A DNA stretch of 39,383 bases, from NCBI RefSeq assembly GCF_011058165.1, contig NZ_JAALEG010000060.1, positions 1 through 39,383 on the forward strand, in the 5' to 3' direction. Position numbers and translations under genes: made by a program. This stretch comes from Rhodococcus aetherivorans. GTDB lineage: Bacteria > Actinomycetota > Actinomycetes > Mycobacteriales > Mycobacteriaceae. The notes beneath the pieces were generated by a model, which saw only the letters and a list, made by a program, of their open reading frames with translations, had not been told where the DNA came from and made no database searches. Below are positions 16,449-24,644 of this stretch, in pieces; position 1 is the stretch's first letter, and every line of letters begins with the position of its first letter.

Positions 16449-17645
16449 ATGCTCGGACTGAAGTTGCCCATGCCATCGTTGCCGACCCTCTCGCTGCCGG
16501 GCCGCTCCCCGGCGAGCAGGCCACCCGCGGACGTGGTCGTGCTCGACCACGACCAGGTCGAGGAACTCGGCCGCGAACTCGATGCGCTGCGCGCCCGCAT
16601 CACCGCGGACCTCGGCGCCCAGGATCGCGACTACCTCTTTCGCGTCATCAAGGTGCAGCGGGGCGCCGAGGTGGCCGGCCGAGTTCTGATGCATCTGGGG
16701 GTGTTTCCGCCGGCGTGGCTGGCCGGCGTCGGCGCACTCGGGATTTCGAAGATTCTCGACAACATGGAGATCGGGCACAACGTGCTGCACGGTCAGTACG
16801 ACTGGATGCGCGAGCCCGGCGTGAACTCCCAGGACTTCGAATGGGACATCGTCTGTCCCGCCGACCAGTGGAAATTCTCGCACAACTACATGCATCACAC
16901 CTACACGAACATCCTCGGGCGGGACCGCGACATCGGGTACGGCATCCTGCGGATGGACCCCGGTCAACACTGGAACCCGTACTACCTGGGCAACCCGCTG
17001 TATGCGCTCGTGCTGATGCTCACCTTCGAGTGGGGCGTGATGCTCCACAACCTCGAGACCGACCGCGTACTCCGGGGCCGACGCCCGTGGCGCGACATCG
17101 CACCCTTGGTCCGCGGCTGGTGGCGCAAGGCCCGCCCCCAGGTCCTCAAGGACTACGTGGTCTTTCCCCTGCTGTCCGGGCCGCTGATGCTCCCGACACT
17201 GGCCGGGAACGCCGCCGCCAACCTGGTCCGCAACGTGTGGGCGTTCTCCATCATCTTCTGCGGCCACTTCCCGTCCGGCGTGCAGACCTTCACGGAGGAC
17301 GCAACCGCCGACGAGACCCGCGGGCAGTGGTACGTGCGGCAGATGCTCGGATCGGCGAACATCACCGGCGGCCCGCTGTTCCACATCATGTCCGGAAACC
17401 TCTCGCACCAGATCGAGCACCACCTGTTCCCCGATCTCCCGGCGCACCGGTACCCGGCGATGGCGCCCGAGGTGCAGGCTCTGTGCGAGAAGTACCGCCT
17501 GCCCTACAACACCGGCGGGCTGGGCCACCAGATCGGCTCCGTCTGGGTCAAGATCGTCGTGCTCGCGCTGCCGCCGGCCCTGTCGCCACCGGTCCCGGCA
17601 CCCGCAGTCACGATCGGGCGGCGCACCACGAGAGCCGGCGCCTGA
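16449..17645 (+). CDS. Membrane fatty acid desaturase (acyl-lipid/DesA3-like)
   Basis: This 398-residue protein has the three histidine boxes that hold the di-iron centre: GHNVLHG (about residue 113), HNYMHH (about 149) and HQIEHH (about 321). Hydrophobic pairs sit between them (LAGVGALGISKIL, ALVLMLTFEWGVML, FPLLSGPLMLPTL). It would introduce a double bond into membrane or CoA-bound acyl chains, with electrons from a ferredoxin or oxidoreductase that is not next to it. The ATG at 16449 has GAGGAGG upstream. The first 30 residues are Pro-rich (MPSLPTLSLPGRSPASRPP). The downstream unknown gene starts within 60 bases, so co-transcription is possible. Confidence 0.93.
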   Translation: MLGLKLPMPSLPTLSLPGRSPASRPPADVVVLDHDQVEELGRELDALRARITADLGAQDRDYLFRVIKVQRGAEVAGRVLMHLGVFPPAWLAGVGALGISKILDNMEIGHNVLHGQYDWMREPGVNSQDFEWDIVCPADQWKFSHNYMHHTYTNILGRDRDIGYGILRMDPGQHWNPYYLGNPLYALVLMLTFEWGVMLHNLETDRVLRGRRPWRDIAPLVRGWWRKARPQVLKDYVVFPLLSGPLMLPTLAGNAAANLVRNVWAFSIIFCGHFPSGVQTFTEDATADETRGQWYVRQMLGSANITGGPLFHIMSGNLSHQIEHHLFPDLPAHRYPAMAPEVQALCEKYRLPYNTGGLGHQIGSVWVKIVVLALPPALSPPVPAPAVTIGRRTTRAGA

Positions 17646-17700
17646 GCAACGGTTCGCTGCAGGGCGCGTGCTCAGCCGGCAGGGCGTGTGGTCAGCGGGC

Positions 17701-18549
17701 ATGGAGCCGACGTACGGCAACATGTCCGGCATGTGCTCGGATGCCGCGGCGAACCTCCTCGACACCGTCCCGGGACGCATGCTCGTCCACTGGTACCTGC
17801 GCGCCTACCGTGACGCGGATCCGCGGCCGTCCGTCGCCGCATTCGTCGAAGCCGACACCCTCGAGGACTTCGTCGACGACCTCGTGCTGATCATCGGCGA
17901 GTACCTCTACGGCAACGGCGCCAACGACGTCCTGGAGATGGCCCTCACCGCACCGGCGACGATCGAGATGGCCGAGGCGATCTGCGCCGCGCTGCGTCAC
18001 CCGAGCCGGAACACCCTCGCCTCCCCGCAGACCCACGAGGGCACGATCACCGAGCTGAGTCTGCCTCGGGTGCGCAACCGCAAGCGGCCCGGCGCGCTGC
18101 CCGACGGCGCGTTCTGGACCGCGACGCCCCTGCACGACGGGACGAGCGACACGTGGAGCGCCAGCGGCGAGAACCTGCGCGGCCTGAAGGACCCCGCCCG
18201 CTACACCGTGCACTTCGATCCGGACGTCGCGCGGATCGTCCGGATCGACACCGCCGGCGACTGGGCGGCCCTGATCGCCGAACATCCGCTCGAGTACCGC
18301 GGGGCGCGCGTCCCGGACTGGCCGTCGATCGCCGAGGAGTGGGACGCCGTGCACCTGTCGGCCCTCGGCCTGCTGGGCGCCCACCCCAGGCTGTCCGAGG
18401 TGCCGTACGACCGGTACGAGGCCGGCGGCTACCGGCACAGTCAGTCGGGGCCGTGGCCCGGGGTGGGCGACTGGTCGACGGTGAGCACCGCGTGGCTGCG
18501 GATTCCCGAACGGTTCGAGATCCGGCCCACCACCCGGGCCGCGCGGTAA
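17701..18549 (+). CDS. Protein of unknown function, 282 residues
   Basis: I do not recognise this family. The N-terminal third is helical and acidic (AFVEADTLEDFVDDLVLIIG, later LTAPATIEMAEAICAAL). The C-terminal part is Trp/Tyr-rich with a possible beta structure (DGAFWTATPLHDG, DWSTVSTAWLRIPERFE). There is no signal peptide or membrane segment. The ATG at 17701 is used; a GTG at 17668 in the same frame would add 11 residues, and neither has a strong ribosome binding site. It lies 55 bases after the desaturase and 43 before the acetyltransferase, all on the plus strand. Codon use looks like that of its neighbours, so it is a real gene of ordinary composition. Confidence 0.75.
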   Translation: MEPTYGNMSGMCSDAAANLLDTVPGRMLVHWYLRAYRDADPRPSVAAFVEADTLEDFVDDLVLIIGEYLYGNGANDVLEMALTAPATIEMAEAICAALRHPSRNTLASPQTHEGTITELSLPRVRNRKRPGALPDGAFWTATPLHDGTSDTWSASGENLRGLKDPARYTVHFDPDVARIVRIDTAGDWAALIAEHPLEYRGARVPDWPSIAEEWDAVHLSALGLLGAHPRLSEVPYDRYEAGGYRHSQSGPWPGVGDWSTVSTAWLRIPERFEIRPTTRAAR

Positions 18550-18592
18550 ATGGTTCGCGGCCGGACCCGGCGAGGCTCTACGGTGGGTCGCG

Positions 18593-19183
18593 ATGACCGA
18601 GATACGTCCCGCCGAGCCCGCCGACGTCGACCGCGCGGCCCGCACCCTGGCGCGCGCCTTCGCCGATTACCCGTTCACCCGCCACACCGTCGATGCCCGT
18701 GACCACCTGCGTCGCGTCGAGGAGTTGCAGCGGCTGTATCTGACCGAGATCGGCCTGCGCTGCGGGCGGGTGTGGGTGGCCGACGACGCGTCGGCCGTCG
18801 CGGTGTGGATCACCCCCGAGTCCACCGGAATCCCAGAGGCTTTCGAACGCATCTCCGGACGCGTCGCCGAGCTGTCCGGTGATCGGGCCGACGCGGCGGC
18901 AGCCGCGGAGGAGGCGCTGGCGCCACTGCGGCCCGTCGGGCCGGTGTGGTTCCTCGCGACCGTCGCCGTGGATCCGGACCGGCAGGGCTCGGGCCTGGGC
19001 GGCGCGATCCTCGAACCCGGACTAAGGGAAGCCCGCCAAGCGGGAGTGCCTGCGTACCTGGAGACGTCGTCGGAGCGGAACGTCGCGTTCTACCGCAGGC
19101 TCGGTTTCGACGTCGTCGGTTCCGTGACCCTGCCCGACGACGGGCCGCGCACGTGGGCGATGGTCCGCAACCATACGCAGTAG
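18593..19183 (+). CDS. GNAT-family N-acetyltransferase
   Basis: This 196-residue protein has the GNAT fold. The N-terminal motif IRPAEPADVDRAARTLARAF is followed by the acetyl-CoA site VAVDPDRQGSGLGGAIL (Q-x-x-G-x-G/A pattern, about residues 124-140) and the C-terminal signature LETSSERNVAFYRRLGFDVV. It transfers an acetyl group to an amine on a small molecule or protein; the substrate is unknown. It starts 43 bases after the preceding gene and is the last in this plus-strand run. The region 19184-19291 after it carries only a small ATGATG/CATCAT hairpin near 19235-19248. Confidence 0.9.
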   Translation: MTEIRPAEPADVDRAARTLARAFADYPFTRHTVDARDHLRRVEELQRLYLTEIGLRCGRVWVADDASAVAVWITPESTGIPEAFERISGRVAELSGDRADAAAAAEEALAPLRPVGPVWFLATVAVDPDRQGSGLGGAILEPGLREARQAGVPAYLETSSERNVAFYRRLGFDVVGSVTLPDDGPRTWAMVRNHTQ

Positions 19184-19291
19184 GTGGCGGAGTTTCATCA
19201 CGACGTCGAGGACCTCGCCGGGTAACGCTAGAACATGATGTGCATCATCTCTCGAGAATGGAAAGCGGCATCAATCCCGAGACGGTTCACC

Positions 19292-19607
19292 TCAGTTGTC
19301 GCGGACCTGCTTCCTCCGAGTTCCGGGCCGGCCACAGTCGGATTGCTCTGAACGGTTGACCAACACGTCGGCGCCCATGAATGCCCCAGGCTGATGTTCG
19401 CTGTCGAATCCCACACATCCCCAGGAAGCAAGCAGGTATTTGCCGACGAACCGTCCCCGAGCCGGCCATCTGCTTGACGAGGGCGCTGACGTCGAACTCG
19501 GAGTCCATCCAGCGACCCACACCGGGCGCTGAGTACCACCGCTGCACTTCGTCAATGATCGACTCGGGAACGCAACCAGCTACCGCGAGACGCGATGTCA
19601 TAGTCAT
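19292..19607 (-). pseudogene. Frameshifted hypothetical gene next to the toxin-antitoxin pair
   Basis: Two frames join into one sensible small protein. The first starts at the ATG at 19607 and reads MTMTSRLAVAGCVPESIID up to about KQMAGSG. The second continues as RFVGKYLLASWGCVGFDSEH and AFMGADVLVNRSEQSD to a stop at 19292. The switch falls in a run of four G on the minus strand (19455-19458), where one base gained or lost would restore a protein of about 104 residues. No ribosome binding site is obvious. The family is not recognised. It lies 37 bases downstream of the RES toxin. Real decay or a sequencing error in the G run are both possible. Confidence 0.45.
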
Positions 19608-19644
19608 CAACCGTAGGACCCACGTCCGACATACGCGAGGAGGG

Positions 19645-20286
19645 TCAGAAGCTCCTGGGGATGTCGAGGACCACGATCCCTGCCTCTTCCTCCAGCGCCT
19701 CCCACAGGTCCGGGCGGTCGAGCAGGTTCTCGGTACCGAGCACCGCGAAATCGCTGGGCTCTTCGTCTGTGCCGGTCTGATCGCCGCTGGCCGCGAATAC
19801 CGCGATGCACGCATCGACGTGCTTGAGATCGTGCCGTGCCCAATACCGAATGCCGTCGAACCCCGCTTCGTGCAACGCCTTTGCCCACTGCTGGGTCAGC
19901 GGATAGTCGGTGGTGGTGAACATCTCGGAGGTCGATCCGAACTGGATCGCCCGGTTGGAGGTCGCGTCGGCGAGACGCAGATCCCTACGGACAATCACCG
20001 TTGAAATGTCCCGCTTGACGAGTTCCGGACGTGGGATGACGTAGATGCCGCTCCACGCCTCGAGCAAGGTGATGAGCTCGGTTTCCGCGGGGTGGCAGGT
20101 TCCCTCGGACCCGGTGAGATCGAAACGGCCGCCCCCATTGCTGCTGAACCACCACGCCCCCAGGCCGGCGGCATGACTGCGGTAGATCGTCGTACGGGCA
20201 GCCGGCCCGGTCTCAGGGAACCGTCCCCGGAGTGTGTCCGGGGACGGTGGCGGTTTCAGGTGTTGTTGTGCGCGGGAAACATTCAC
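19645..20286 (-). CDS. RES-domain toxin of a RES/Xre toxin-antitoxin system
   Basis: This 213-residue protein has the Arg-Glu-Ser family marks: Arg in TIYRSHAAGLGAWWF followed by SSNGGGRFDL, Glu in ETELITLLEA, and Ser in the GSTSEMF segment. Characterised RES toxins degrade NAD+ (NAD+ phosphorolysis or glycohydrolysis) and stop growth unless bound by the partner antitoxin. The ATG at 20286 overlaps the antitoxin stop by four bases, so translation is coupled. The protein is intact and key motifs are present, although neighbouring genes on both sides are decayed. Confidence 0.88.
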   Translation of the reverse strand: MNVSRAQQHLKPPPSPDTLRGRFPETGPAARTTIYRSHAAGLGAWWFSSNGGGRFDLTGSEGTCHPAETELITLLEAWSGIYVIPRPELVKRDISTVIVRRDLRLADATSNRAIQFGSTSEMFTTTDYPLTQQWAKALHEAGFDGIRYWARHDLKHVDACIAVFAASGDQTGTDEEPSDFAVLGTENLLDRPDLWEALEEEAGIVVLDIPRSF

Positions 20287-20792
20287 GAAGCGAGCCGTTC
20301 CGACGCCTGGCGGGCGAGCTTCTCGACATCAGCACTGTCACCGTCGAGCAGGGCCTGCCGCGGTGTCCGGCCGTCGAGTTCGGGTTGCGCACTCGACATC
20401 CACGACGCAATCGTCCACGGTTCGACGTCGGCATGGGCCCAGGCGCCCAGGACGTTCTTGATCCCCGCGATCGGTCGGTAGCCGGCGGCAGTCTCGGTGA
20501 AGCCATCCGACCAGTAGCCGGCAGTGCCGTCCGCGGCGGTCAGGCGCAACACGCGATTGTCCCTGACCCCCTGGCTGAGCGCCTGCTTCGACCAGCCGGT
20601 CACTTCGAGGGTCTGCTTGTGGGTCAGGATCGGGCCGATGTGCTTTTCCCACGCTCGGCGCGCTTTGAGGCTCGACAGCATACGTCTCACGCCGTCGGCC
20701 ACGTACCGCGCGTCGTCGTCGCTGAGCTCTTCCGCGGCCATCCCGCTGGCGTCCAGCTGGTCGTCGACAACCTTCTTCAATGGAGTGCTCAT
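20283..20792 (-). CDS. Xre/MbcA/ParS-type antitoxin partner of the RES toxin
   Basis: This 169-residue protein has an N-terminal helix-turn-helix region (THKQTLEVTGWSKQALSQGV, about residue 50). Its C-terminal toxin-binding domain is of the MbcA/ParS (DUF2384) type: VLGAWAHADVEPWTIASWM, then the family pattern DGRTPRQALLDGD. It should block the RES active site and repress its own promoter. The ATG at 20792 is chosen because GAGG lies upstream and the family begins there. The frame stays open upstream through 9-bp tandem repeats (20808-20864), which code for repeated Leu-Thr-Tyr and are better seen as promoter DNA than protein. Confidence 0.85.
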   Translation of the reverse strand: MSTPLKKVVDDQLDASGMAAEELSDDDARYVADGVRRMLSSLKARRAWEKHIGPILTHKQTLEVTGWSKQALSQGVRDNRVLRLTAADGTAGYWSDGFTETAAGYRPIAGIKNVLGAWAHADVEPWTIASWMSSAQPELDGRTPRQALLDGDSADVEKLARQASERLAS

Positions 20793-20807
20793 ACCTCGAT
20801 CGTCCTC

Positions 20808-20864
20808 GGTCAAGTAGGTCAAGTAGGTCAAGTAGGTCAAGTAGGTCAAGTCAAGTAGGTCAAG
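20808..20864. repeat. 9-bp tandem repeats at the toxin-antitoxin promoter
   Basis: The unit GGTCAAGTA occurs four times in perfect tandem (20808-20843). It is followed by a shortened unit, a unit missing its first two bases, and a final partial unit ending at 20864. On the antitoxin coding strand each unit reads TACTTGACC and offers a TTGACC resembling a -35 box. The array starts 16 bases upstream of the antitoxin ATG. Iterated binding sites for the antitoxin, or a slippage-prone promoter, are both possible. The rest of 20865-21042 holds no gene. Confidence 0.8.
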
Positions 20865-21042
20865 GGGACGTGGGCTGCACGTTCGGCGAGGCCGCGCCGT
20901 GGTCAACCCCTCACCGAGCCCCCGACCTCCGTGTCCACTGGTTCAGGGGAATCTCAGGCAGGCCGCTGCGCCGGCGACGCGCGGCATCGGTCCCCCGCGG
21001 TCGCTACCCTGACACCGCACTCGCGACAAGTATGGAGGACCA

Positions 21043-21393
21043 GTGAGGCGCCTGACCGGTCGGTGGCGGATCGTGGAGATGGACCTGTGGGACCGCGACG
21101 CGATCGACCTCGTCGAACCCGGTTTCATCGAGCTCGCCGCCGACGGGACCGGCCAGTTCGGCTTCATCGCCGTCCGCGGCTGGATGGACTGCCGGACCAT
21201 CGAACGCGACGGCCGCACCGCCGTGGAGTTCAGCTGGGACGGCGACGACGAAGGCGACCAGGTCAGCGGCCGCGGCTGGGCCGCCCTGGCGCAGGACGCC
21301 ACACTCGAGGGACACCTGTTCATCCATCGGGGAGACGACTCGGGTTTCCGGGCGGAGCCTTACGACCGCGCCGATCGGCGGGAGGGGCGATGA
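21043..21393 (+). CDS. Conserved small protein of unknown function
   Basis: This 116-residue protein starts at GTG 21043 with a strong GGAGG site (TATGGAGGACCA). It begins LTGRWRIVEMDLWDRDAIDL and continues with FIELAADGTGQFGFIAVRG, then EFSWDGDDEGDQVSGRGWA and LEGHLFIHRGDDSGF. I recall this pattern from conserved hypothetical proteins that are often followed by the longer partner now broken at 21390-22290. It is likely a small beta-rich protein. There is no membrane segment or signal peptide. Its stop overlaps the next start as ATGA, so the pair was translationally coupled. The function is unknown. Confidence 0.8.
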   Translation: MRRLTGRWRIVEMDLWDRDAIDLVEPGFIELAADGTGQFGFIAVRGWMDCRTIERDGRTAVEFSWDGDDEGDQVSGRGWAALAQDATLEGHLFIHRGDDSGFRAEPYDRADRREGR

Positions 21394-22290
21394 GTGAGTA
21401 CCAGCACTACGAGTTCCTCACCGTCGACCGGCCGTTGGACGAGCGTCAGCAGGCCGAAGTGCGTTCCCTGTCCACCCGCGCGAGGATCACGGCCACCAGC
21501 TTCGTCAACGAGTTCCGCTGGGCAGCTTCCGGGACGATCCGAACCGGATGATGGAGCGCTACTACGCCGCGCACCTGTACCTGGCCAACTGGGGAACACG
21601 GCGGATCCTGCTCCGCCTTCCGCGCGGCCTGCTCGACCTCGACGTCGTCGGGGACTATTGCGTCGACGAGCGGGTAACTGCCTGGACCACGAGCGAATTC
21701 CTCGTGCTGGACCTGACCAGCGAGGACGAGTCCGGCGACGTCGATCCGGACGCCGGCGCACCGATGTCACCCGTGCCGCCCCGGACTGGCCACCCTCAGC
21801 GCGGCGCAGCGCGCCCTGGCCGAACTTCTCCGCCTCGACGACGACCTGCTCGCCATCGCGGCCCGCACGAGCGCACCGTTCGACTCCTGCTGCGGGTCGC
21901 CGAAAATCACACGGTGACCGTCCGGATGGAGATGCTTCGTCGATTCCACAACGGAGCACACCACAAACCTGCCCGCCCCACCTCGCCGGACCGTGGCCGA
22001 TCTTCTCGAGGCCGCGGCGCGTCGCCGAGGCGACCATGAGCGCCGGGCAGCTGCCCGGCGCGCCGGGGAGGAAGCCCGCCGGCACAAGGCCCGTGGTCTC
22101 GCATCGACGCGATGATCGCCACCCGAAAGTCCGGCGAGTACGACGCCGCCGCCGCACTGCTCACCGATCTCCGGACGCTCGCCGAACGCGACGCCGACGT
22201 GACACCTTCACCCAGCGCATCCTGGCACTACGTCACACGCTTGCGCGCAAACCACGCCTCATCGAACGTCTCAACCGGGCAGGCCTATGA
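21390..22290 (+). pseudogene. Decayed conserved gene with about six frameshifts
   Basis: Pieces of one protein are spread over all three frames. MSEYQHYEFLTVDRPLDER runs to FVNEFRW (about 21390-21525). Then come SFRDDPNRMMERYYAAHLY and LLRLPRGLLDLDVVGDYC (to about 21780), GLATLSAAQRALAELLRLDD (to about 21890), LLLRVAENHTVTVRMEMLRR (to about 21960), RTVADLLEAAARRRGDHERR (to about 22100), MIATRKSGEYDAAAALLTDL (to about 22200), and RILALRHTLARKPRLIERLN, with the stop at 22288-22290. The first shift is at TGGGCAGC near 21520, where one G appears lost. The start codon and GGAGGGG site are intact. An intact gene would give about 300 residues of unknown function. The IS256 remnant follows directly. 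Confidence 0.75.
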
Positions 22291-22316
22291 CCCGGCACCA
22301 ATCCGGGAAGTCGGCG

Positions 22317-22700
22317 AAGGCCGCCGACCACCTCGACGCCGCAGTGTCGGATCTGTTGGGGTTCAAGGTATTTCCCAAACAGATCTGGAAGCAGATCTGG
22401 AGCAATCATCCGCAGGGGGCGCCTCAACAAAAGAAGTCCGTAGGAGAACCAATGTGGTCGGGATCTTTCCGGATCGTACCGCGCTGATCCGTCTCGTCGA
22501 GGCGGTGCTCGCGGAGCGAGCACGATGAGTGGATCGAAGGGCGCCGCTACCTCGGACTGGATGTGCTCGCCCGCTCCCGTACCAACACGGCCGAAGAACC
22601 GTGACTGAACCCGCCGAGGAGGTTGCACCGGCCTTGACTACCTGACCTCCCGCCGAGGAATCACGCGGCGACGTCGTACACCACCTCACGGGACTTGGCC
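22317..22700 (+). mobile_element. IS256-family transposase C-terminal remnant with right end
   Basis: The reading KAADHLDAAVSDLLGF then FPKQIWKQIWSNHPQ (about 22317-22415), continued in another frame by KEVRRRTNVVGIFPDRTALI and VEAVLAE (to about 22520) and then DEWIEGRRYLGLDVLARSR (to about 22590), is the well-known C-terminal region of Mutator/IS256 transposases. At least two frameshifts break it. The N-terminal two thirds, including the catalytic Asp residues, are missing. The stretch 22674-22700 (TACACCACCTCACGGGACTT core) resembles the terminal repeat of this group. The left boundary abuts the decayed gene at 22290. Confidence 0.75.
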
Positions 22701-22731
22701 CCTCGCCGGTGACTCGCACCTCGTGTCACTT

Positions 22732-23706
22732 TCACGTCCTCCTGGGTACCAGCGGTTGCGGCCGGGATGCGAACTGCCGACGATAGGCGGTGGGTGAAGT
22801 TGCGAAGGCGGAGGTGAAGTTCTGCCGGAAGGTGGCGCTGCTGCCGAAGCCGCACGCGGACGCGACGGCATCGATGCTCCAATCCGTGGTTTCGAGCAGA
22901 GCGCGTGCCTCCTGCAGTCGGCGCGTGAGAATCCAGCGTGCCGGCGTGGTGCCGGTGGCCTGCCGGAAGTGCCTGACAAAGCTGCGCCGGCTCATCCGGG
23001 CCCGATCCGCGAGTCGATCGACCGCGAGCGGTTCGTCGAGCCGGGTCAGCGCCCATTCGAGCACCTCGGCGATCGCGGTGTCGGTGGCGGGCCGCGCGAG
23101 GGGACGTTCGATGTACTGTGCCTGTCCCCCTTCTCGGTGCGGAGCCACGACCAGGTATCGGGCCACCCGGGTGGCGATCGCCGACCCGAGGTGTTTGCGG
23201 ACCAGGTGCAGACAGGCATCGATCGCCGAGGCCGTACCTGCGGACGTGAGGACGTCGTCGTGGTCGATATAGAGAACCGAGGAGTCCACCTCGGTGCCGG
23301 GGCAGCGTTCGGCGAGCAGCGGCATCGCCTCCCAGTGGGTGACCGCCGCACGACCGTCGAGCAGCCCGGCGTCGGCGACGGCGAACGCCCCCAGACACAA
23401 CCCGGCGATCACCGCACCCCGCGCATGTGCCTGGCGCAGCTGTCTTTTCAACTCTGCACCGATCGGCCTCGGGGGCATCGGCCACGACGGGACGATGACG
23501 ATGTCGGCCCAGTCGACCGTCTCGGGTCCGGTCACCTCACCGATCGGGTATCCCTCGGCGGTACAGACCGAGCCGGCCCGGTCCGACCACAGCCGGGTCT
23601 GCCAGTCGGGGGCCGGACCGAGACGGCGCACTTCGGCGAACACCAGCAACGGTGCCGCGAGGTGGAACATGGTGATCCCGTCGAAGGCGTAGACAGCGAT
23701 TCGCAT
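22732..23706 (-). CDS. GlxA-type AraC-family regulator with DJ-1/PfpI-like domain
   Basis: This 324-residue protein has an N-terminal DJ-1/PfpI amidotransferase-like domain (residues about 1-170) with the nucleophile-elbow segment AGLCLGAFAVADAGLL. A C-terminal AraC helix-turn-helix follows (about 215-310: VDRLADRARMSRRSFVRHF, later ASACGFGSSATFRQNF). Such regulators sense small nitrogenous or aldehyde-like ligands. The ATG at 23706 has GGGAGAA upstream; the longer frame from 23859 crosses the divergent promoter. It is divergent from the isochorismatase-like hydrolase 143 bases away, which it probably controls. Confidence 0.92.
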   Translation of the reverse strand: MRIAVYAFDGITMFHLAAPLLVFAEVRRLGPAPDWQTRLWSDRAGSVCTAEGYPIGEVTGPETVDWADIVIVPSWPMPPRPIGAELKRQLRQAHARGAVIAGLCLGAFAVADAGLLDGRAAVTHWEAMPLLAERCPGTEVDSSVLYIDHDDVLTSAGTASAIDACLHLVRKHLGSAIATRVARYLVVAPHREGGQAQYIERPLARPATDTAIAEVLEWALTRLDEPLAVDRLADRARMSRRSFVRHFRQATGTTPARWILTRRLQEARALLETTDWSIDAVASACGFGSSATFRQNFTSAFATSPTAYRRQFASRPQPLVPRRT

Positions 23707-23849
23707 CCTGTTCTCCCGGGTTGGCCCGATCTCATCGAAAGTGTGCATTCGTGCCACTTCCGGCCAGGGTAGACCTGCCGAACAATCGGGCAGTGAGGCG
23801 CTCACCCCGTGGGCGCGACACCCCGAATGATTTCCCAGGGAGGAAACCC

Positions 23850-24488
23850 GTGACCGCACCCCGCCGTGCCCTCGTCGTTGTCGACGTCCAGCAGGAGTAC
23901 TTCGACGGACCGCTCGAGATCCAGTACCCGCCGCGCGAGCAGTCGCTCGCCAACATCGAGGCCGCCCTCGACGCTGCCGCCGCCCACGACGTCCCGGTCG
24001 TCGTCGTTCAGCACCGTATGCCCGACGGAGCCCCCGTCTTCGTCGAAGGTTCGCGAGGATGGTCGCTGCACCCGGATCTCGAGCGGCGCATCGACCCGAC
24101 GTGCAAACGCGTGCACAAGCAGTACGCGAGCGTGTTCGCCGGCACCGACCTGGCCGGCTGGTTGCGCGCCCGCGAGGTGGACACCGTCACGATCGTCGGA
24201 TACATGACCAACAACTGCGATCTCGCCACCGCCGCGGAGGCCGAGGCGCTCGGATTCGCCACGGAGATCCTCTCCGACGCCACCGGTGCGATCCATCTCG
24301 CGAACGCCGCCGGGCAGGTCTCCGCGCAGTCCCTGCACACCACCCTGATGGTGCTGCTGCAGTCCAACTTCGCCGCGGTCACCACGACCACCCAGTGGAT
24401 CGAGGCCGTGCAGTCCGGCTCGACGCTACCCAAGAGCAACCTGGTCGAATCCGCCCTCGAGGGACGCTCGGCAACCGCGCTCGCCTGA
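23850..24488 (+). CDS. Isochorismatase-like cysteine hydrolase
   Basis: This 212-residue protein has the catalytic triad pattern of the family: Asp in LVVVDVQQEYF (about residue 11), Lys in RVHKQYASVF (about 90), and Cys in VGYMTNNCDLAT (about 125). A cis-peptide-type turn precedes the Cys. Members hydrolyse amides or enol ethers such as nicotinamide, N-carbamoyl compounds or isochorismate; the substrate is not fixed by the motifs. The GTG at 23850 has GGGAGGAAA upstream. The divergent GlxA-type regulator suggests an inducible catabolic or detoxifying step. Confidence 0.92.
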   Translation: MTAPRRALVVVDVQQEYFDGPLEIQYPPREQSLANIEAALDAAAAHDVPVVVVQHRMPDGAPVFVEGSRGWSLHPDLERRIDPTCKRVHKQYASVFAGTDLAGWLRAREVDTVTIVGYMTNNCDLATAAEAEALGFATEILSDATGAIHLANAAGQVSAQSLHTTLMVLLQSNFAAVTTTTQWIEAVQSGSTLPKSNLVESALEGRSATALA

Positions 24489-24570
24489 CGGCCGCCCCGC
24501 GGCCCGGGGCAGCCCGGTCGCGGAGGAGACGGCCGGCGCGTCGCGCTGGCAACTCACTGACCGGCTCGGC

Positions 24571-24601
24571 GGTGCCGGTGTGCTTCACATGCACCGGCAC
24601 C
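24571..24601. terminator. Hairpin between convergent genes
   Basis: A perfect 10-bp stem GGTGCCGGTG (24571-24580) pairs with 24592-24601 around an 11-base loop. It lies between the ends of the cysteine hydrolase and the basic protein gene and could stop transcription from both sides. Confidence 0.6.
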
Positions 24602-24644
24602 CCGGGCCTGCTCCACCGACGTCGTCGCGGCGGATCCCGGACGT

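Noticed and set aside
16201..16461. 86-codon plus-strand frame before the desaturase
   Set aside because: It has no domain and no ribosome binding site, it overlaps the desaturase start, and competing frames are equally open.
20808..20864. Tandem repeats considered as a CRISPR array
   Set aside because: Units are 9 bp with no spacers, and no cas gene is in the window.
20793..20906. Extended antitoxin start giving a repeated Leu-Thr-Tyr leader
   Set aside because: The extension is coded by the tandem repeats, has no ribosome binding site, and the family begins near the ATG at 20792.
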